The position numbers were made by a program, and so were the translations under genes. From CAYNRG01 sp047973125 (GTDB lineage Bacteria; Bacillota_I; Bacilli_A; Erysipelotrichales; Erysipelotrichaceae), in assembly GCA_047973125.1 (NCBI GenBank), contig JBKEBK010000008.1:1-64000 (forward strand): a DNA stretch of 64,000 nt. Reading direction: 5' to 3'. This document shows, piece by piece, positions 25,188 through 34,253 of the stretch (positions are counted from its first letter, which is position 1; every line of letters begins with the position of its first letter). The notes under the pieces are model-generated. The model was not told the DNA's origin and did not search any database. It worked only from the letters and a program-made list of their open reading frames with translations.

Positions 25188-26161
25188 TCCCATTTACTAT
25201 TATCACTTTCAATAAATGACTTCAAAGATCTAAGTGCTACCTCAACCATATCAGATACAGCCTGATCTGTATAGAAGGCACTATGACCTGTTACAATAAC
25301 ATTTTTATGTTGTTTTAAGATTGCTAATTGATGATTATTTACAATATTAAGACGATTATCTGTATGTATTATTCCTAATTCATTTGGAAATACATCTAAG
25401 CCACAAGCACCAATATGTCCATTTTCAACCATCTCAATTAAGGCATCTATATCAATTAATTCCGATCTAGCACAATTAATTATAACAACACCCTTCTTAG
25501 TCTTTAATAAATTTTCCTTATTTAACAAATGATGTGTTGATTCAAGATATGGAGCATGTAGTGATATTACATCAGACTCCTTTAATATTGTATCTAAGTC
25601 AACATAAGTAAGCTTTGATTCTAATTCCTTATTAGGATATAAGTCATATCCCAATATTTTTCCATTAAAACCACTTAGATTATCTGCAGTAGCTGCTCCA
25701 ATTCTTCCTGTACCGATTATTCCAAAGGTTAAATTATGCATTTCTTTACCTTGAATACCAGCCAAAGAATAATCATCAGCATCATTTCTTTTAATCATAC
25801 TTTTCATCTTACGAATTGCCATTAGTATCAACATTACAGTAAAATCTGCCACACAATATGGTGAGTAAGTAGCATTTGATAACTTCATATTCAAAGCTTT
25901 TAAAGACTTAACATCTACATTGTTATAACCTGTACTTCTAGATGCAATATATTTTATACCCATTTCATTAAGTTTTTTAAGAACTGCCTCATTAACACTA
26001 CACATCCCTAAAAATGCTACACCATCATACCCTTTAGCTTGCTCAACTGTATCTAAACTTAAGCGCTCACTAACAGTATCAACTTGAATATTTAATTCAT
26101 CAGAGAATTTTTTAAAAGCAGCACTCTCATCACTTCTAACTGCATATGCAATAATTTTCAT
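25175..26161 (-). CDS. D-isomer 2-hydroxyacid dehydrogenase (D-lactate dehydrogenase-like)
   Basis: A 328-residue NAD-dependent enzyme that interconverts 2-keto acids and D-2-hydroxyacids. The Rossmann loop is GIIGTGRIGAATADNL (near 147), the catalytic Arg is in INCARSELIDIDAL (near 230), the Glu in LDVFPNELGI (near 258) and the His in VTGHSAFYTDQA (near 293). The sequence is closest to the D-lactate dehydrogenase/VanH group. The ATG at 26161 has an AGGTGA site; the GTG at 26170 overlaps that site and is less likely. It follows the EIIC gene by 9 bp, so both are in one operon. Confidence 0.85.
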   Translation of the reverse strand: MKIIAYAVRSDESAAFKKFSDELNIQVDTVSERLSLDTVEQAKGYDGVAFLGMCSVNEAVLKKLNEMGIKYIASRSTGYNNVDVKSLKALNMKLSNATYSPYCVADFTVMLILMAIRKMKSMIKRNDADDYSLAGIQGKEMHNLTFGIIGTGRIGAATADNLSGFNGKILGYDLYPNKELESKLTYVDLDTILKESDVISLHAPYLESTHHLLNKENLLKTKKGVVIINCARSELIDIDALIEMVENGHIGACGLDVFPNELGIIHTDNRLNIVNNHQLAILKQHKNVIVTGHSAFYTDQAVSDMVEVALRSLKSFIESDNSKWEIKL

Positions 26162-26170
26162 ATTAATCAC

Positions 26171-27184
26171 CTACTTAAAATCAATGGCATAATCATCAGC
26201 ATTTACTACCTTTAATTTTTTATCAAAAATATAAGTAGTAATAAATGCAAAAGTAACTGGTATTATAACAAAAGATAGAACAGTAATTAATAAATTATAA
26301 GCATTATATCCAACAATATTTAAATGATTAATTGGACCAATTAATCCACTAATTCCAAACCCTGCACTTGCAGGAGTTCCCTGTATTTGAAAAATTCCAG
26401 CAACTGCACCACAAACTGCCGCATTAACTAGTATTGGAAGAATCATTTTCGGACTCTTCATTAGATTTGCCATTTGCATTTTAGGAGAACCTAAAAAGTG
26501 TGCAATACTTGTACCAAACCCGTTCTTTGAAAACCCAGCAATACACAGTCCAAAACCTGCAGCACAAATACCAAGATTAGCAGCCCCTGATGCAATTCCA
26601 CTAAGTGATATTGCAATGGCAACCCCTGCTGTTGAAACCGGTGATACAATCATTAAAGCAAATGTCACTGCAATTAATATCCCTGCAACAATTGGAGTAA
26701 AGGTTGTAAATGATGCTACCATTTGACCAATTGCTTCAGTAATATATGCCACATATGGCAATGTAAATAATCCGATAGCACCTACCACAATTACAATAAG
26801 TGGTGGAATAACTAAAATTGTATAGGCTTTTAATTTATTACCAATAAGTAACATTAGCCCCACAGCAATAGCTGCTGTTAATCCTGCATTAATAACATCA
26901 CCAATTCCAACTAACATTAGTGATCCATCTGAAAATCTCATTACTCCAGATCCAATTGCCGTAACAATTGCTAGAGTTCCCGATTGAATTGGTGTTAATT
27001 TAAATTGCATTGCAATTGTTAAACCCATAATTACCGCAAGAAGTCTTGTAGACATCGTTGTTAATTGTAGGATTTCAACCCAACCTATAGCTTTTGCTAA
27101 TTCCCCAATTAAAGCTCCTGGTATTAGTGCTACAACAATACCAATACTCATACCAGTTAAAACTTTGTTAATAAAATTCTTCAT
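26171..27184 (-). CDS. PfoR/PTS EIIC type 2 membrane protein
   Basis: A 337-residue polytopic protein with about nine helices. It opens KVLTGMSIGIVVALIPGALIGELAKAIG and contains AAGFGLCIAGFSKNGFGTSI (near 212) and GISGLIGPINHLNIVGYN (near 270), the pattern of the PTS_EIIC_2 (COG3641, PfoR) family. Many members lack any EIIA/EIIB partner and may be transporters or sensors. Here too no EIIA or EIIB is adjacent; the only operon partner is a D-2-hydroxyacid dehydrogenase, which suggests a 2-hydroxyacid or its precursor as substrate (inference). The site is AAAAGGGG. Confidence 0.82.
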   Translation of the reverse strand: MKNFINKVLTGMSIGIVVALIPGALIGELAKAIGWVEILQLTTMSTRLLAVIMGLTIAMQFKLTPIQSGTLAIVTAIGSGVMRFSDGSLMLVGIGDVINAGLTAAIAVGLMLLIGNKLKAYTILVIPPLIVIVVGAIGLFTLPYVAYITEAIGQMVASFTTFTPIVAGILIAVTFALMIVSPVSTAGVAIAISLSGIASGAANLGICAAGFGLCIAGFSKNGFGTSIAHFLGSPKMQMANLMKSPKMILPILVNAAVCGAVAGIFQIQGTPASAGFGISGLIGPINHLNIVGYNAYNLLITVLSFVIIPVTFAFITTYIFDKKLKVVNADDYAIDFK

Positions 27185-27284
27185 AATACCCCTTTTCTAT
27201 ACTTATTATTTTGTTTTTCACAAATAATTAGCCTTGTAATTTTAACATAGGATAAACTATAAAATCAAAATATATTATCAATAA

Positions 27285-27314
27285 AATAAAAAAAATAAGC
27301 AGTTTGCTTATTTA
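27285..27314 (-). terminator. Terminator of the HD-domain gene
   Basis: AAATAAGCA/TGCTTATTT hairpin with eight Ts on the minus strand. Confidence 0.85.
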
Positions 27315-28525
27315 AGTTTAGGATAAAACGCTTTCACATCATTTTTCTGTCTTCCTTTATTTAGAGCCTCCACTATATTTGAAACCTGTGATATTTCACA
27401 AATTGAATTATCATCTTTTAAGACCCAAATACCACTATCATTGTTTTTTTGATAAGGTTGATAAGGACGTTGTTTAACTTCATCATATGAAAAATAATAC
27501 TTAGAATTATAGCCAGCATCTTCAACATCTTTAATTAAACAATGTAAATGTTCTTTATCTTGTAAGTCCGTATAATCAAATAAATGACGATTAATAATTC
27601 TATTAGCTAGATCTTTTAAAATAGGATCATTAAACTTCTCAATTAAACTAAACCCATAAAAACATGTATTCTCATCTAATGCAAAATGTTCTTCATTACT
27701 AAGAGTCTTTTTTTCCATTAAAGCTTTAAACATTGAAATATCATTAATGCACTCTTGATTATCCTTTAGATAATCTCTTAATCTTTTAAATAAGCTATCA
27801 AGAATACTTTCATAACTTCTAGAAATCGGATGAAAATATACCTGCCAATACATATGATATCTTGCCATAATATAATCCTCCACAGTATCAACTGCTGATT
27901 CTTTAATTACCAACTTATCATCCTTTACCCTTAAAATTCTAAGAACTCTCTCTAAATCATACTCACCATATTTAGTACCAGTAATGTAGGCATCTCTTAA
28001 TAAGTAATCCATACGATCAGCATCTAATTGACCACTAATCATCTGCGTTAAAATCTTCTTAGGATGTTTGTGGGCAATAATATCAGCAACATTTTTTGAA
28101 AGATTATGCTCAGCATTTTCTAAAACATTATGAACTTCACTATCACCTGTTAAAATTTGATAAGTAAACTCTTCATGATTTAATCCAAATAACATTTCAA
28201 AAGTATGACTAAAAGGACCATGACCAACATCATGTAAAAGAGCTGCCAACATCACACTAACCTTTTCTTTCTCACTTAAGTATTTCCTGATATCTTGATT
28301 CTCCTCACACATTCTTCTAACAATTTCATAGGTACCTAAGGAATGCGGAAGCCTTGAGTGTTCTGCCGTATGATAAACCATATAAGCCCCACCCAACTGT
28401 TTTATTCTTCTTAACCTTTGCACCTCTTTACTATTTAGACAATCCCAAATAACTTTGTATTCTATATGAATATATCCGTGAATTGGATCTCTTAATACCT
28501 TTGATTCATCAAGTTTCCTAAGCAT
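27308..28525 (-). CDS. HD-domain phosphohydrolase, YwfO type
   Basis: A 405-residue HD-superfamily protein. It begins MLRKLDESKVLRDPIHGYIHI, then has HTAEHSRLPHSLGTYEIV (first His), the HD pair in LLHDVGHGPFSHTFE (near 110) and the later QLDADRMDYLLRDAYITG. This is the dNTP triphosphohydrolase-like/YwfO group widespread in Bacillota. The start at 28525 follows AAGGGAG; the in-frame extension to 28561 would run into ispF without a site and is rejected. It follows ispF by 11 bp. Confidence 0.87.
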   Translation of the reverse strand: MLRKLDESKVLRDPIHGYIHIEYKVIWDCLNSKEVQRLRRIKQLGGAYMVYHTAEHSRLPHSLGTYEIVRRMCEENQDIRKYLSEKEKVSVMLAALLHDVGHGPFSHTFEMLFGLNHEEFTYQILTGDSEVHNVLENAEHNLSKNVADIIAHKHPKKILTQMISGQLDADRMDYLLRDAYITGTKYGEYDLERVLRILRVKDDKLVIKESAVDTVEDYIMARYHMYWQVYFHPISRSYESILDSLFKRLRDYLKDNQECINDISMFKALMEKKTLSNEEHFALDENTCFYGFSLIEKFNDPILKDLANRIINRHLFDYTDLQDKEHLHCLIKDVEDAGYNSKYYFSYDEVKQRPYQPYQKNNDSGIWVLKDDNSICEISQVSNIVEALNKGRQKNDVKAFYPKLK

Positions 28526-28536
28526 AATATCTCCCT

Positions 28537-29016
28537 TTATTCTACACTTTCTATAAGGCAAACCGCTTGAGCAATTACACCTTCTTCTCTTCCAACAAAA
28601 CCTAATTTCTCAGATGTTGTTGCCTTAATATTAATTTTTGATAGATCACAATGCAAGACTCTTGCAATGTTTTCTCTCATTTTTTCTATATACCCTCTTA
28701 ACTTAGGCTTTTCAATTATTATTAAAGAATCAATATTACCAACACTAAATTGCATCTCACACATTTTTTTATAAACATCTTCTAGTAAGATAAGAGAGCT
28801 TATACCCTTATATTTGGGATCATTATCAGGAAATAAACTCCCCAAATCATTTAGGGCTAATGCACCAATAATAGCCTCACAAATCGCATGTACAAGTACA
28901 TCAGCATCTGAGTGTCCTTGTAATCCTTTATGATATTCAATCTTTACCCCACCTAATATTAACTCTTCATTTTCAACTAATTTATGGATATCTGTTGACT
29001 GTCCAATTCTAATCAA
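28537..29016 (-). CDS. ispF: 2-C-methyl-D-erythritol 2,4-cyclodiphosphate synthase
   Basis: A 159-residue enzyme of the MEP isoprenoid pathway. Zinc ligands are in the N-terminal GQSTDIHKL (Asp, His) and GHSDADVLVHAICEA (His near 42), followed by GSLFPDNDPKYKGISS. The C-terminal VNIKATTSEKLGFVG-like stretch is intact. The family begins MxRIGxGxDxH, so the TTG at 29016 (LIRIGQSTDIH) behind AAGGTGATT is the likely start, not the GTG three codons earlier. No ispD is adjacent, unlike many Bacillota. Confidence 0.9.
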   Translation of the reverse strand: MIRIGQSTDIHKLVENEELILGGVKIEYHKGLQGHSDADVLVHAICEAIIGALALNDLGSLFPDNDPKYKGISSLILLEDVYKKMCEMQFSVGNIDSLIIIEKPKLRGYIEKMRENIARVLHCDLSKINIKATTSEKLGFVGREEGVIAQAVCLIESVE

Positions 29017-29082
29017 TATAATCACCTTCTTCTTTAATTATTATATCATATATATGATATTATATATAAAAGGAGTTTACAC

Positions 29083-30105
29083 ATGATAGATACATCAACA
29101 ATTAAAAAATTAGATTTACAATTATCAGATATAGTCATAGAAATACTTACGACACTTCATAAAAATAATCATGAAGCTTATATTGTTGGTGGTTTTATTA
29201 GAAATTTTTTTCTTAAAACTAATATAGTAACTGACTATGATTTAGCAACTTCAGCAACCCCAGATGAAATAATTGATTTATTTAAGGAATATGTAGTTGA
29301 TACAAGAGGCATCAAATATGGAGTAATTCAACTTAAAAGAAATGATGAAATTATCGATATTGCTACATTTAGAAAAGAAGAATACTGTGATAATTCAAGA
29401 TACAATGTTAATATTACCTTTACAAAAAGTGTACAAGAAGACTCACTTAGAAGAGATTTCACAATTAATGCAATATACTATAGTCCCTATCATAAAATAA
29501 AAGACTTTTATAATGGATTAGATGATTTAAACCATAAACTAATAAAAACCATTAAAGATCCCTATATTAGCTTTAAAGAAGACCCCTTAAGAATAATTAG
29601 AGCATTAAAGTTAAAACTACAATATGATCTTATAATTGATCATTTTACTCTTTTAGCAATGCAACATCTTAAACATCTAATCTCTAATCTTTCAAAAAAT
29701 GTTGTTACTAATAATTTTATTAGTTGTCTTAAATCTTCAAAATCAATTGATGATTTAACAATTACATTCGATATATTTAGTTCACTATTTATATTACATG
29801 AGCAACATGTAATCGATGATATCATCAAAATAATAGCCAGTTCAAAATTAAATAATGATAACTCAAATTATGTAATTCTTATAGCACATCTTGCTAATAA
29901 ATCATTTGATCAAACCAAATTCCTTAATTTCTTTTCTTTTTCAAAAATTGACAAAGAAGATATCAAGATGATTATTGAAAATCATCAAATTGATTTAGCT
30001 GATAGTAAAAACAAAGATATGTTTTTAAGAAAATATCCAGAAATAAGATCATTTAATCAAATCACTTTATATCAAAGTTTATTTAATAAAGATATACACA
30101 AATAA
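29083..30105 (+). CDS. cca: CCA tRNA nucleotidyltransferase family protein
   Basis: A 340-residue class II nucleotidyltransferase. The head domain has EAYIVGGFIRNFFLKT (Gly-Gly-Phe-Ile-Arg-Asn near 36), the catalytic DYDLATSATP (near 54), ATFRKEEY, and the RRDFTINAIYY motif (near 128), followed by the neck DDLNHKLIKTIKDPYISFKEDPLRIIRA. These enzymes add or repair the 3' CCA of tRNA. The C-terminal half is shorter and more divergent than in Bacillus Cca (about 400), so poly(A) polymerase activity cannot be excluded. It is divergent from ispF. Confidence 0.87.
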   Translation: MIDTSTIKKLDLQLSDIVIEILTTLHKNNHEAYIVGGFIRNFFLKTNIVTDYDLATSATPDEIIDLFKEYVVDTRGIKYGVIQLKRNDEIIDIATFRKEEYCDNSRYNVNITFTKSVQEDSLRRDFTINAIYYSPYHKIKDFYNGLDDLNHKLIKTIKDPYISFKEDPLRIIRALKLKLQYDLIIDHFTLLAMQHLKHLISNLSKNVVTNNFISCLKSSKSIDDLTITFDIFSSLFILHEQHVIDDIIKIIASSKLNNDNSNYVILIAHLANKSFDQTKFLNFFSFSKIDKEDIKMIIENHQIDLADSKNKDMFLRKYPEIRSFNQITLYQSLFNKDIHK

Positions 30106-30209
30106 TATAAGAAATTACCTAAACCACTTGAAAGAGTAATATAAATGAGGATATTAGTTTTATTACTTAATTTAATGAAATTTTTTAATAGTTTAAAACA
30201 AATAAGATT

Positions 30210-30248
30210 TCAATAAAAAACATCTTATAAAAATTTATAAGATGTTTA
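30210..30248 (-). terminator. Terminator of rpoBC
   Basis: AACATCTTATAAA/TTTATAAGATGTT hairpin plus a T run, just past the rpoC stop. Confidence 0.85.
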
Positions 30249-30269
30249 AATTAGTAAATAATCAAATAT

Positions 30270-33200
30270 TTATTTATCCTCTTGATCTTCACAAGTATTA
30301 GATTCTACGCAATCCTCAATAGACTCTATAGACTCTTCAGTAGTCTCTAATGTAGAGTCTAAAGAATTATCTACATCATTAATTGTAGTTTCATTCTCTA
30401 AATCTATCTCATCATTATCGTTTTCTTCCTTGTCTTCATTATTTTTTGAATAAGATCTATTTGAATAATTTCCTGTAACTTCTCTTGGAAGAACTTCTTC
30501 TTCCTTTTTATTTGCTTCTTCTCTTTGAAGTTTAAGTTCAGCTGCACGAGCTTTAATAAGTTTAGTTGTTTCTCTTTCAAATTTAGAACCTGTTCCTGCC
30601 GGTATTAATTTACCAACAATTACATTTTCTTTTAAACCCTTCAGATTATCAACTTTACCACGAATTGCTGCTTCAGTAAGCACCTTTGTTGTTTCTTGGA
30701 ATGACGCTGCTGATAAGAATGAATCAGTTTCAACAGAAGCCTTAGAAATTCCAAGCAGTGTCGGACCAAACTTAGCTGGTCTTTTTCCACTGATTAGTGT
30801 TTTAGCATTAATTTCAGTCATTCTTTGAATACTTAAAGTTTGACCAACACTAAGACCAGTGTCACCACCATCTAAAATTACAATTTTCTTAAGCATTTGA
30901 CGAATCATTACTTCAATATGCTTATCTGAAATATCAATACCTTGAGATGCATAAACTTTCTTAACTTCTTTAAGAATATATTTTTGAACTTCAATAACAC
31001 CAGCAACTTCTAATAACTCCTTAGGATCAACTTGACCCTCAGTAAGTTTATCACCAGCATTAACCTTAGTACCAACTTTCATCCAAGAACGAATGTTTTG
31101 ATTAAGTTCACACTTATGTTCAATACTTTCAGTCTTATTAGTTACTGTAACAATTGTTCCAGTTCCATCATCTGCTGGTTGGATATTAGTAATTTCTCCA
31201 TCAATTTTTAATAGCACAGAAGCATGTTTTGGTTTACGAGCTTCAAATAATTCTTCAACACGAGGAAGACCTTGAGTAATATCTCCATCATTACCAGAGG
31301 CAACCCCTCCTGTATGGAATGTTCTCATTGTAAGCTGTGTACCTGGCTCTCCAATTGACTGAGCAGCCATGATTCCCACTGCCTCACCAGATTCAACTTC
31401 TTTACCAGTAGCCATATTCCTTCCATAACATTTTCTACAAACACCAGTTGTACTAGCACAAGTAAAGGCATTACGAATATAGGCTTTTTTTACATTTGCT
31501 TCAACAACTTTTAAAGCAAGAATTTCATCAATAAATTGACCCTCTTCTACAATTATTTCTTTTGTCTTTGGATGTCTAATTTCTTCTTTAGCAAAACGAC
31601 CAATTAAACGATCTTCAAGATTTTCAATAATAGAGTTATTTTTACGATCAACTATATTTTCAATTAAATATCCACGAGTAGTACCACAATCATCGTCATT
31701 GACAATTACATCTTGAGCAACATCAACTAAACGACGAGTAAGATATCCAGATTCAGCTGTTTTTAAAGCTGTATCTGTAAGACCTTTTCTAACACCATGG
31801 GTAGATAAGAAGAATTCCGATACATTAAGACCCTCACGGAAACAAGAGTAAATAGGAACCTCAATAATTGAAGGTTGATATTCTTGTTTAGACTTAGACT
31901 GTGTTGGTCTTGCCATTAATCCACGCATCCCAGCAAGCTGAGTAAAGTGCGAAGCATTACCACGAGCACCAGATACCGCCATCATATTAATTGGATTCAT
32001 TCTAGGAAGTGATTCCATTACCTTACGACCAATTTCATCTTTTATATCAGCCCAAAGTTTTGAGAAATGTCTTTCCCATTCTGCAGGAGTAAGTTTACCC
32101 TTACGTAATAAACCTTGAAGAACTTCTGATTTTTCCTTACCTGCATCAACGAACTTCTGTTTATCAGGAGCAACATTAATATCAGATAGTGATACCGTCA
32201 TACCTGCAACAGTAGAGTATTCAAATCCCATATCCTTGATACTATCTAAAATATCACTTGAACCTTCTGTTCGATAACGTTTAAATACTTCAGCAATTAC
32301 ATTACTTAAGTCTTTCTTCTTAAACTCAGCAGAAAGCTTTCTTGTAAGAAGTATTTTCTTAATATCTGTACCCATTGGTAAGAAATCATCAATAGGTGTA
32401 TTTTCTAATCTTTCTTTACTTACAGAATTTATGTAAGGGAAATCTTTTGGAAAGATATCATTAAATATTAATTTACCTACTGTAGTAATTAAATAAGAAC
32501 TGTTTTGTTCATCTGTAAAATCTAATTTCTTCAATGATTTACCAGGAATAGCAATTCTAGTATGTAAATGCACAAGTTTATTCTCATAAGCCATTAATAC
32601 TTCATTTATGTTCTTAAAGATATGTCCTTCATTATCTCCAAAGCGACGCCATTTTTTTGCAGCCTCATTATCACCTAGTGCTTCAATTACATCAGCCTTT
32701 GCATAAAATTCAGCAGCAGATTCTTCCATATTCAAATAGAAGTTACCAAGCACCATATCTTGAGATGGTGTAACGATTGGCTTACCATCTTTTGGACCCA
32801 AGATATTATTAGAACCTAACATTAAAATTTCAGCCTCAGCACGAGCTTCTTCACTAAGCGGTAAATGCACCGCCATTTGGTCTCCATCAAAGTCAGCATT
32901 AAATGCTGTACATACAAGTGGATGAAGACGAATAGCACGACCCTCAACTAATTTTGGTTTAAATGCTTGAATTCCTAAACGGTGAAGTGTTGGAGCACGG
33001 TTAAGGAAGATTGGATGATCTTCAATTACCTTTTCAACAACATCCCAAGCATTAGCATCCTGACGATCAATTAATTTTTCAGCCGTCTTCTGATTTGTAA
33101 CAATACCTTGATTTACAATTTCATTAACAACAAATGGTTTAAATAATTGAATAGCCATTTCTCGTGGAATACCACATTGATCCATTCTTAAATCTGGACC

Positions 33201-34241
33201 AACCGCTATAACTGAACGACCAGAGAAGTCAACACGCTTACCAAGTAAGTTTTGACGGAAACGCCCCTGTTTACCCTTTAAGCTATGAGATAAAGATTTT
33301 AAAGCTCTACCACCTGCTCCTGTAACCGCCTTTGAACGACGACCATTATCAATAAGAGCATCTACTGCCTCTTGCAACATTCTCTTCTCATTTTGAACGA
33401 TGATTGCTGGTGTTCCAAGCTCCAATAATTTCTTTAAACGATTGTTTCTTGTAATAACACGACGATATAGATCATTAAGATCACTAGTAGCAAATCGCCC
33501 TCCATCAAGCTGTAACATTGGTCTTAAATCAGGCGGAATAACTGGAAGAACACTTAGAACCATCCATTCAGGTTTATTAGTAGAATTTAAGAAAGCATTA
33601 ATCGTTTCTAATCTTTTGATTAATTTCTTTCTTTTCTCACCAGTTGCCCCATCTAAGCTCTCTATGATCTCAGCATGTTCTTTTTCTAAATCAACTTCTT
33701 TTAGTAATGTTGAAACAGCTTCAGCACCAGTTTGAGCCTTAAAACTTCCACTACCAAATTCAGCAAGATTCTCGCGATAATCTTTTTCAGAAATAACTTG
33801 TTTATATTCAAGTTGTGTAGCACCTGGATCAATTACAACCCAAGATACAAAGTACACAACTTCCTCTAAATGTTTTGGAGTTATATTTAATAGTAAACTC
33901 ATCCTCGATGGAATACCTCTTAAATACCATATATGAGCAACAGGAGCAGCAAGATCAATATGCCCCATCCTCTCTCTTCTAACAGAAGACTTTGTGATTT
34001 CAACCCCACAACGATCACAAACAATTCCTTTATAACTTACTTTTTTATACTTACCACAATAACATTCCCAGTCTTTTGAAGGACCAAAGATTTTCTCACA
34101 AAACAAGCCATCACGCTCAGGTTTTTGTGATCGATAGTTAATTGTTTCAGGCTTTTTAACTTCTCCAAAAGACCATTCACGAATACGCTCTGGCGATGCT
34201 AGTCCGACCTTTATTGCTGCTGATTGATTTATACTATTCAT
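30270..34241 (-). CDS. rpoC: RNA polymerase beta' subunit
   Basis: 1323 residues. The zinc-finger CYCGKYKKVSYKGIVCDRCG is near 60-80, the catalytic NADFDGDQMAVH near 450, the trigger-loop region QLTMRTFHTGGVASG near 960 and the second zinc site CASTTGVCRKCYGRNM near 920. A C-terminal tail of about 90 residues, rich in Asp, Glu, Asn and Ser, follows the conserved end and is unlike Bacillus. It lies 12 bp behind rpoB with an AAGGAGG site and ends the operon. Length fits the Mollicutes/Erysipelotrichia range. Confidence 0.97.
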   Translation of the reverse strand: MNSINQSAAIKVGLASPERIREWSFGEVKKPETINYRSQKPERDGLFCEKIFGPSKDWECYCGKYKKVSYKGIVCDRCGVEITKSSVRRERMGHIDLAAPVAHIWYLRGIPSRMSLLLNITPKHLEEVVYFVSWVVIDPGATQLEYKQVISEKDYRENLAEFGSGSFKAQTGAEAVSTLLKEVDLEKEHAEIIESLDGATGEKRKKLIKRLETINAFLNSTNKPEWMVLSVLPVIPPDLRPMLQLDGGRFATSDLNDLYRRVITRNNRLKKLLELGTPAIIVQNEKRMLQEAVDALIDNGRRSKAVTGAGGRALKSLSHSLKGKQGRFRQNLLGKRVDFSGRSVIAVGPDLRMDQCGIPREMAIQLFKPFVVNEIVNQGIVTNQKTAEKLIDRQDANAWDVVEKVIEDHPIFLNRAPTLHRLGIQAFKPKLVEGRAIRLHPLVCTAFNADFDGDQMAVHLPLSEEARAEAEILMLGSNNILGPKDGKPIVTPSQDMVLGNFYLNMEESAAEFYAKADVIEALGDNEAAKKWRRFGDNEGHIFKNINEVLMAYENKLVHLHTRIAIPGKSLKKLDFTDEQNSSYLITTVGKLIFNDIFPKDFPYINSVSKERLENTPIDDFLPMGTDIKKILLTRKLSAEFKKKDLSNVIAEVFKRYRTEGSSDILDSIKDMGFEYSTVAGMTVSLSDINVAPDKQKFVDAGKEKSEVLQGLLRKGKLTPAEWERHFSKLWADIKDEIGRKVMESLPRMNPINMMAVSGARGNASHFTQLAGMRGLMARPTQSKSKQEYQPSIIEVPIYSCFREGLNVSEFFLSTHGVRKGLTDTALKTAESGYLTRRLVDVAQDVIVNDDDCGTTRGYLIENIVDRKNNSIIENLEDRLIGRFAKEEIRHPKTKEIIVEEGQFIDEILALKVVEANVKKAYIRNAFTCASTTGVCRKCYGRNMATGKEVESGEAVGIMAAQSIGEPGTQLTMRTFHTGGVASGNDGDITQGLPRVEELFEARKPKHASVLLKIDGEITNIQPADDGTGTIVTVTNKTESIEHKCELNQNIRSWMKVGTKVNAGDKLTEGQVDPKELLEVAGVIEVQKYILKEVKKVYASQGIDISDKHIEVMIRQMLKKIVILDGGDTGLSVGQTLSIQRMTEINAKTLISGKRPAKFGPTLLGISKASVETDSFLSAASFQETTKVLTEAAIRGKVDNLKGLKENVIVGKLIPAGTGSKFERETTKLIKARAAELKLQREEANKKEEEVLPREVTGNYSNRSYSKNNEDKEENDNDEIDLENETTINDVDNSLDSTLETTEESIESIEDCVESNTCEDQEDK

Positions 34242-34253
34242 CTTGCATCCTCC

